Part shown: positions 59,448-64,000 of the stretch, piece by piece
How positions within the stretch are numbered: the first letter of the stretch is position 1
How the letters are laid out: each line of letters begins with the position of its first letter
NCBI RefSeq assembly: GCF_022846615.1
Contig: NZ_AP025637.1
Span: forward strand, 4,613,001-4,677,000
Source: Roseomonas fluvialis
Lineage (GTDB): Bacteria; Pseudomonadota; Alphaproteobacteria; Acetobacterales; Acetobacteraceae
Length of the DNA stretch: 64,000 bases
Reading direction: 5' to 3'
Notes under the pieces: model-generated
The model's input: the letters and a program-made list of their open reading frames with translations, nothing else
Told to the model about the DNA's origin: nothing
Database searches by the model: none
Position numbers and translations under genes: made by a program

Positions 59448-60346
59448 CAGGCGGCCAGCGCCTGCTGGATGAAGCCGGGCTGGAACACCTTGTCGGCCAT
59501 GACCTGGCAGCGCTTCATCAGCCGATGCTCGTCTGGACCGTAGTCCGGGATGGCGTTGTGCAGCGTGCCGATATTGTCCCAGATCAGCAGATCGCCCTCG
59601 GTCCATTGATGCGTGTGCAGGAAGCGGTCCTGTAGCTGGTGCTCGAACAGGGCTTCGAGCACGCGATCGCTCTCGGCCTCGTCCAGCTCATTGATCTGCA
59701 CCGCGTAGCCGGGGTTGCAGTAGAGCACCTTCCGCCCGGTGACCGGATGCGTGAGGAACACCCGATGCACCGACGGCGGACGCTTGGCGCGTTCCTCGGG
59801 CGTCAGCGGCTTGCGGTTGGCGGTGCCGCGCTTGACCATCATGTCCCAGAACTTGTTGAAGTCATGGGTCGCGGTGGCGGTCTCGAGCCGCGCCTTCAGC
59901 GCCGGGTCCAGCGCGTCATAGGCGGCATGCATATTGGCGAAGACGGTCGAGCCCAGAACGCGGCCATCACGCCGCGGCACCTTGTGCGCGTTCAGCACGT
60001 TCACGAAGCCCATGGTGTCGCGATAGGACATGTCCGTGTGCCAATCCTGCCCGGCATCGGCCAGGCCAATCGGCTTCCCGTCTTCGACGATGTTCGACAG
60101 GATGCCGACCTCGGGGACCTGCGGGTCCTGGAACCTGCCGGAGAGCGAGGTCTGGATGGACCCGAAGCGCCGCGAGAAATCCCGCAGCGCCGCCGGTTCC
60201 AGCAGCTGGTTCGGGAAGCACAGGACGCCAAATCGCCCGAGCGCGCGCAGGATGGTGGCGAAGTCCGCCGCATCCATCGGGCGTGACAGGTCGATATCGG
60301 TGACGCTGGCGCCGAGCACGCCGCTGGTCGGACGGATGGTGGGCAT
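59447..60346 (-). CDS. TauD/TfdA-family Fe(II)/2-oxoglutarate dioxygenase
   Basis: This 299-residue enzyme has the iron triad His-x-Asp in DWHTDMSYRD and the distal His in NIGTLHNAIPDYG. The 2-oxoglutarate-binding Arg lies in DEHRLMKRCQVM. TauD relatives hydroxylate a substrate next to a sulfonate, carboxylate or ether group so that it breaks up. It heads the operon with FAH and Ldh genes. Together they suggest hydroxylation of an aromatic-ether or other acid, followed by cleavage and keto-acid reduction. The start at 60346 gives MPTIRPTSGVLG. Confidence 0.92.
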   Translation of the reverse strand: MPTIRPTSGVLGASVTDIDLSRPMDAADFATILRALGRFGVLCFPNQLLEPAALRDFSRRFGSIQTSLSGRFQDPQVPEVGILSNIVEDGKPIGLADAGQDWHTDMSYRDTMGFVNVLNAHKVPRRDGRVLGSTVFANMHAAYDALDPALKARLETATATHDFNKFWDMMVKRGTANRKPLTPEERAKRPPSVHRVFLTHPVTGRKVLYCNPGYAVQINELDEAESDRVLEALFEHQLQDRFLHTHQWTEGDLLIWDNIGTLHNAIPDYGPDEHRLMKRCQVMADKVFQPGFIQQALAA

Positions 60347-60458
60347 GCGCTTGTCTTCCTTCCGGTGGGTGCGGGAAGCGAAAGCGCAGCGCGCCGGCCG
60401 CGGCCGACGCATGACGTTCCTGTCCCGCCGGGGCATGGTGGCCCCGTTGGCGGAAGGC

Positions 60459-60500
60459 TAGAGCAGATCCCGCTCCGATGAAATCATCTGATCGGGCGCT
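60459..60500. repeat. Dispersed palindromic repeat, copy 3
   Basis: TAGAGCAGATCCCGCTCCGA then TGAAATCATCTGATCGGGCG. The inner CCGATGA-AATCATCTGATCGG is a partial dyad. The right arm, CTGATCGGGCG, matches the hairpin at 50593. It lies in the 268-base gap between divergent genes, in which nothing else is apparent. Confidence 0.55.
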
Positions 60501-60614
60501 TATGCTCGTGAAAACAGACGGCTAGACGCGTTGCCGTGAACCGGGGCGAGCGGAAGCGGTTCGACTGCGCGGCGCGCACCGAGGCAATCGACCAGGAAGC
60601 GAAGGGACAGGCAG

Positions 60615-61472
60615 ATGACGAAGGCGATCGTGGCGATAGTCGCACAGGGCGCGATGGGCGCGGGGGTTGCGCGCCGCCTGGTCGAGCATGGCGTGACGGT
60701 GCTGACCTGCCTCGAAGGCCGCAGCGGCGCGAGCGCCGCGCGCGCCGCCGCCGCAGGCATGATTGCGGTGCCGCGCGCGGACCTCGCGCAGGCCGCTGCC
60801 GTCCTGTCGATCCTGCCGCCTGCCGAGGCCCTTGCGACCGCACAGGCGCTGGCGCCGATCCTGGCGGCCGCGCCGGTGCCACCGATCTATGTCGACTGCA
60901 ACGCGATCAGCCCCGACACCATGGAGCGGCTCGCCGGTCTGGTCGGCGCGCATGGCTTGCCCGTTGTCGATGCCGGGATCATCGGCGGGCCACCGCGTGC
61001 GGACTATGCCGGGCCGGTCGTCTATGCCTCGGGCCCCGCCGCGCCCGGCTTCGTCGCGCTGCTGCAGGACCGCGGTATCGACCTGCGGCTGCTCTCCGGG
61101 CCGATCGGTGCGGCCTCGGCGCTCAAGATGTCCTATGCCGGCATCACCAAAGGTCTGGTCGCGATCGGCTCCGCGATGATGCTGGCGGCAACGCGCGCCG
61201 GCGCCGCCGATGCGCTGCGCAGCGAGATTGCCGCGAGCCAGCCCGCGCTCGCCACCTGGTTCGCACGCATGGTCCCGTCGATGTACGACAAGGCCTATCG
61301 CTGGGCGGGCGAGATGCAGGAGATCGCGGACTTCGCGCGCGATGACCCCGCGGCCAGCGCGATCTACGGCGGCGCCTCGTCGCTCTATGCACGCCTGGCC
61401 GATCCCGCGGCGGCCGAGGAGATCGCGGCCCTGCGCGCCTTCCTCGACGGTGCCGCGCCGCCGCCGGCATGA
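60615..61472 (+). CDS. 6-phosphogluconate-dehydrogenase-like NAD(P)-binding protein (DUF1932 type)
   Basis: This 285-residue protein has a Rossmann N-terminus (IVAIVAQGAMGAGVARRLVEHG) with a modified glycine motif, then SILPPAEALATAQALAPIL, and a helical C-terminal domain with SALKMSYAGITKGLVAIGSAMML in adjoining parts (KMxYAGxTKG, DUF1932 hallmark). It is probably a dehydrogenase of a hydroxy-acid. Its stop overlaps the ABC-like gene start (ATGA). It may work with, or simply be carried beside, that transporter. Confidence 0.83.
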   Translation: MTKAIVAIVAQGAMGAGVARRLVEHGVTVLTCLEGRSGASAARAAAAGMIAVPRADLAQAAAVLSILPPAEALATAQALAPILAAAPVPPIYVDCNAISPDTMERLAGLVGAHGLPVVDAGIIGGPPRADYAGPVVYASGPAAPGFVALLQDRGIDLRLLSGPIGAASALKMSYAGITKGLVAIGSAMMLAATRAGAADALRSEIAASQPALATWFARMVPSMYDKAYRWAGEMQEIADFARDDPAASAIYGGASSLYARLADPAAAEEIAALRAFLDGAAPPPA

Positions 61473-63301
61473 CCGGCCCGCCGGAGCACAGCGGGAGGAC
61501 CGCCTTCTTCCGCGATTTTCTACGCCTGGCCGACCCGTTCTGGCGCATCGGGCCGCAGCGCTGGCAGGCGCGCGGCTGGACGCTGGCGCTGGGCCTGCTC
61601 GGGGCGGCGCAGGTGGCGCTCGCGATCCGGCTCAATCTGTGGAACGCGGATTTCTTCGATGCGCTCGAACGGCGTTCGATGGACCGCTTCCTGACGCAGA
61701 TCGGCGTCTTCGCCGCCATTGTCGCCGGCGCCATGCTGACCAACGCCTGCCACATGGTGGCGCGACGGCGCCTCAACATCGCCTGGCGCGCCTGGCTCAC
61801 GCAGCGCGTCGTGGGCGAATGGATGGAGGAAGCGCGCCACTACCAGATCGCGCAGATCCCCGGCGACCACGACAACGCCGACGGGCGCATCGCCGAGGAT
61901 ATCCGCATCGTCACCGAATACGCGATCGACCTCGCGCACAGCCTGCTCTACGCAATCCTTCTGCTCGTGACGTTCGTCGGGCTGCTCTGGACGCTGTCCG
62001 GGCGTGTCACGGTGCTCGGCTTCGACATGCCCGGGCACATGGTGGCGCTGTCCTTCGGCTATGCCGCGGCGGGTTCGGTGGTGGCCTTCCTGCTGGGCCG
62101 TCCGCTGGTGCGCGCGACCGACCTGCGGCAGACGCGGGAGGCCGACTTCCGCTTCGGCCTGGTGCGTGCGCGCGAGACCGCGGAGCCCATCGCTCTCGCC
62201 CGCGGGGAAGCGCGCGAACGCAGCCGCATCGCCACGCTCTTCGACGGCATCCGCCCGGCCTGGGCGGCGCAGACGCAGGGGCTGTCGCGGCTGACCGGAT
62301 TCTCCGCCGGCTACCTCACCCTGGCGCCGGTCTTCCCGATCCTGGTGACGACGCCGCGCTACATGGCGGGCACCATCACGCTGGGCGGCGTCATGCAGAT
62401 CGCGCAGGCCTTCCAGCAGGTGACGGCGGCGCTCTCCTGGCCGGTCGACAACCTGCAGCGCATCGCGGAATGGCGCGCCTCGGTGGAACGCGTCCTATCG
62501 CTCGAGGAAGCGGTGCAGGTGGTCAGGGCAGAGGCCGCGCGCGCCGGGCCGGACGCGATCATGCTCGACCGCAGCGCGGGCCGCGGGCTCGGCGCACGGG
62601 ACTTGTGCGTCGCCGCGCCGGACGGGACGGCGCTGCTGTCCGACATCACGCTGCACGTCGCACCTGGCGAGCGCGTGCTGGTGGACGGCGACCCTGAGGC
62701 TGCGCAGGCGCTGTTCCGTGTGCTCGCAGGCATCTGGCCCTGGGGGCGCGGCGTGGTCGACCTGCCGCCCGATGCGGATGTCACGACCATCGGAGAAAAG
62801 CCGCACCTGCCCGAGGGCCCGCTGCACGATGCGCTGATCTTTCCCGAGGCAGCCGCCGGGTTCCCCGCCGATCTCGCGGCCGCGGCGCTCGAGGCCGTCG
62901 GGCTCGATGCACTCGTGCCCCGGCTCGCGGAGTCGGCCGATTGGGACGGCGCGCTCGGAAGCGTGGAGTTGCAGCGCCTGGCCATCGCGCGCGTGCTGCT
63001 GCACCGGCCGCGCTGGATCCTGCTGGGCGACAGCACCACCGCGCTCGAACCGACGGAAGCCGACCGCATGGTCGACCTGATCGCCACCGCCCTGCCGGAA
63101 TCCGCTCTGCTGGTGCTCGGCCGTCACCCCGGCGCCGCCGAGCGCTTCACGCGCCGGCTGACGCTGCGCCGGTTGCCGGGCGGCGACGTACTGCTGCACG
63201 AGATCCACGCGCGCCGCCAGGCGGCCACCCAGCCCCGGCGCCGCCCGCTGCCGCTGGTGGATTGGCTGCGCCGCGGCTACGAGCACCGCGACATGGGCTG
63301 A
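61469..63301 (+). CDS. SbmA/YddA-type ABC transporter protein with a degenerate nucleotide-binding domain
   Basis: This 610-residue protein has an N-terminal ABC_membrane_2 part (six helices, with NLWNADFFDALERRSMDRFL, RRRLNIAWRAWLT and NADGRIAEDIRIVTEYAIDL). It then has an ATPase-like domain from about residue 360. That domain keeps its overall pattern (APGERVLVDGD...FRVLAGIWPWGRG) but the P-loop has no Gly-Lys-Ser/Thr. The Walker B Asp is Gly and the next Glu is Asp (WILLGDSTTALE), and the signature reads GSVELQR instead of SxGEQQR. ATP hydrolysis is therefore doubtful. The N-terminal family transports peptides or cobalamin-like ligands. Confidence 0.85.
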   Translation: MTGPPEHSGRTAFFRDFLRLADPFWRIGPQRWQARGWTLALGLLGAAQVALAIRLNLWNADFFDALERRSMDRFLTQIGVFAAIVAGAMLTNACHMVARRRLNIAWRAWLTQRVVGEWMEEARHYQIAQIPGDHDNADGRIAEDIRIVTEYAIDLAHSLLYAILLLVTFVGLLWTLSGRVTVLGFDMPGHMVALSFGYAAAGSVVAFLLGRPLVRATDLRQTREADFRFGLVRARETAEPIALARGEARERSRIATLFDGIRPAWAAQTQGLSRLTGFSAGYLTLAPVFPILVTTPRYMAGTITLGGVMQIAQAFQQVTAALSWPVDNLQRIAEWRASVERVLSLEEAVQVVRAEAARAGPDAIMLDRSAGRGLGARDLCVAAPDGTALLSDITLHVAPGERVLVDGDPEAAQALFRVLAGIWPWGRGVVDLPPDADVTTIGEKPHLPEGPLHDALIFPEAAAGFPADLAAAALEAVGLDALVPRLAESADWDGALGSVELQRLAIARVLLHRPRWILLGDSTTALEPTEADRMVDLIATALPESALLVLGRHPGAAERFTRRLTLRRLPGGDVLLHEIHARRQAATQPRRRPLPLVDWLRRGYEHRDMG

Positions 63302-64000
63302 TCAGGGCGGGCTTTTCACACCGAGCCGCGTCGCGGTCGCCAGGATGTTCGACCAGGTTTCGTCGGGCAGCGGAACGCCGCCCGCGGTGCGCTCGGCGCG
63401 GCGCTGCTGTTCGGGTTCGCCGGGCAGCAGCACCGGCGCGGCAGGGTCCGCCGGGCGACAGGCCGCGATCCAATCGGCATAGGCGAGGCCCATGCGTTCG
63501 AATTCGGCCTGCGTGCCGAAGTGGCGCGGCGAGAGGAAGACCGAGAGCATACCGTTGGCGATGCGCCCGCGTCCGCTGACCGGCCCCGAGGTGCCGCCGG
63601 CGGTGAGGCAGCCGGCCAGCATCTCGCACATGAAGGCGAGGCCCGAGCCCTTGTGCTCGCCGAAGGCGCGGATCGCGCCCTGCCCGTTCGCCGGGTTGCG
63701 CGGCCCGACCGCGTCGTAGGCCCCATAGAGCGTGTGTGGGTCGGTCGAGAGCTGCCCATCGGGTTCGATCAGCGCGCCTTCCGGCAGCTTCTTGCCGCCG
63801 CTGGATGCGACCAGCACCTTGCCCTCGGCCACCAGCGACGTCGCGAAATCCAGCACCAGAGGACGACCCGGCAGCGGCACGCCGATCGCGATGGGGTTGG
63901 TGGAGAAACGCCGTTCCACGCCGCCGAAGGGGGCGACCAACACGCTGCCCGCGACGTTGACGAAATGCATGGAGATCAGCCCCGCGGCAATCGCCTGTTC
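63302..64000 (-). CDS. Ldh-family dehydrogenase, C-terminal part (cut by window edge)
   Basis: Only the last 232 residues are inside the window; the frame continues past the right edge, so the ATG at 63970 is internal. It has FVNVAGSVLVAPFGGVERRF, TNPIAIGVPLPGRPLVLDFA, AFGEHKGSGLAFMCEMLAGC and the late GLAYADWIAACRP, all landmarks of the malate/L-lactate/ureidoglycolate dehydrogenase family. It is convergent with the ABC-like gene with no spacer. It resembles the Ldh gene at 57.6 kb in framework but differs in substrate loops. Confidence 0.88.
   Translation of the reverse strand, partial: EQAIAAGLISMHFVNVAGSVLVAPFGGVERRFSTNPIAIGVPLPGRPLVLDFATSLVAEGKVLVASSGGKKLPEGALIEPDGQLSTDPHTLYGAYDAVGPRNPANGQGAIRAFGEHKGSGLAFMCEMLAGCLTAGGTSGPVSGRGRIANGMLSVFLSPRHFGTQAEFERMGLAYADWIAACRPADPAAPVLLPGEPEQQRRAERTAGGVPLPDETWSNILATATRLGVKSPP

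Noticed and set aside
1..64000. Search for CRISPR arrays, insertion sequences, prophage or integron features
   Set aside because: No regularly spaced direct repeats, transposase, integrase or phage structural motifs were seen. Edge effects outside the window cannot be judged.

Overview
The window is a gene-dense stretch of very high-GC chromosome. Gene content, codon use and the many TRAP and Bug-type uptake proteins suggest a soil or water alphaproteobacterium of the Acetobacteraceae (Roseomonas-like). This is inferred from gene families, not from a marker gene. No phage, insertion sequence, CRISPR array or plasmid gene is visible. The only RNA gene is tRNA-Gln(TTG). About 62 protein genes are called; the genes at both window edges are cut.

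Layout. 1-5.8 kb: a cut D-2-hydroxyacid dehydrogenase, an enolase-superfamily enzyme, a YihY-type membrane protein, a small EF-hand protein, an RlmM-like methyltransferase, small membrane proteins and lpdA. 5.9-9.2 kb: two orphan Bug receptors and an OmpA-type porin. 9.2-13.6 kb: a MarR/OmpR/EnvZ-like regulatory operon divergent from ilvE and a GNAT gene. 13.6-22.1 kb: a sugar-acid region with a TRAP transporter plus uronate dehydrogenase operon, a GntR regulator, an IlvD/Edd dehydratase, an amidase and a threonate-dehydrogenase-like enzyme. The same 21-bp operator-like sequence lies upstream of both the transporter operon and the regulator/dehydratase pair. 22.2-27.7 kb: a MarR regulator, a ketopantoate-reductase-like gene and a MacA/MacB-type efflux set whose adaptor carries LTxxQ motifs.

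27.9-31 kb: ureide catabolism (allA, puuE) and an alkaline-phosphatase-superfamily enzyme. 31.2-33.9 kb: tRNA-Gln, ispE (apparent CTG start) and a TPR lipoprotein. 34-43.4 kb: an aldehyde dehydrogenase, an MFS transporter behind a pair of inverted REP-like hairpins, a CinA-type amidase, a MoxR/VWA pair, serine-glyoxylate aminotransferase, a CYTH protein and an NDP-forming acyl-CoA synthetase. 43.4-48.7 kb: a vanadium-haloperoxidase/PAP2 protein with an Ala-Asp-Asn repeat, a class III adenylate cyclase with TPRs, a subtilase without an export signal, and a Crp-like regulator. 48.8-53.7 kb: a hydroxyacid dehydrogenase and an SDR facing a TAXI-type TRAP transporter.

53.8-57.5 kb holds a three-gene cassette of coiled-coil and membrane proteins with no assigned function, the best candidate for an undescribed system. 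57.6-60.3 kb is a TauD/FAH/Ldh catabolic operon. 60.6-63.3 kb pairs a 6PGDH-like reductase with an SbmA/YddA-type ABC protein whose nucleotide-binding motifs are nearly all lost. A second Ldh-family gene runs off the right edge. Overall this is a catabolic and uptake-rich region for organic acids, sugar acids and ureides, with signalling modules between.
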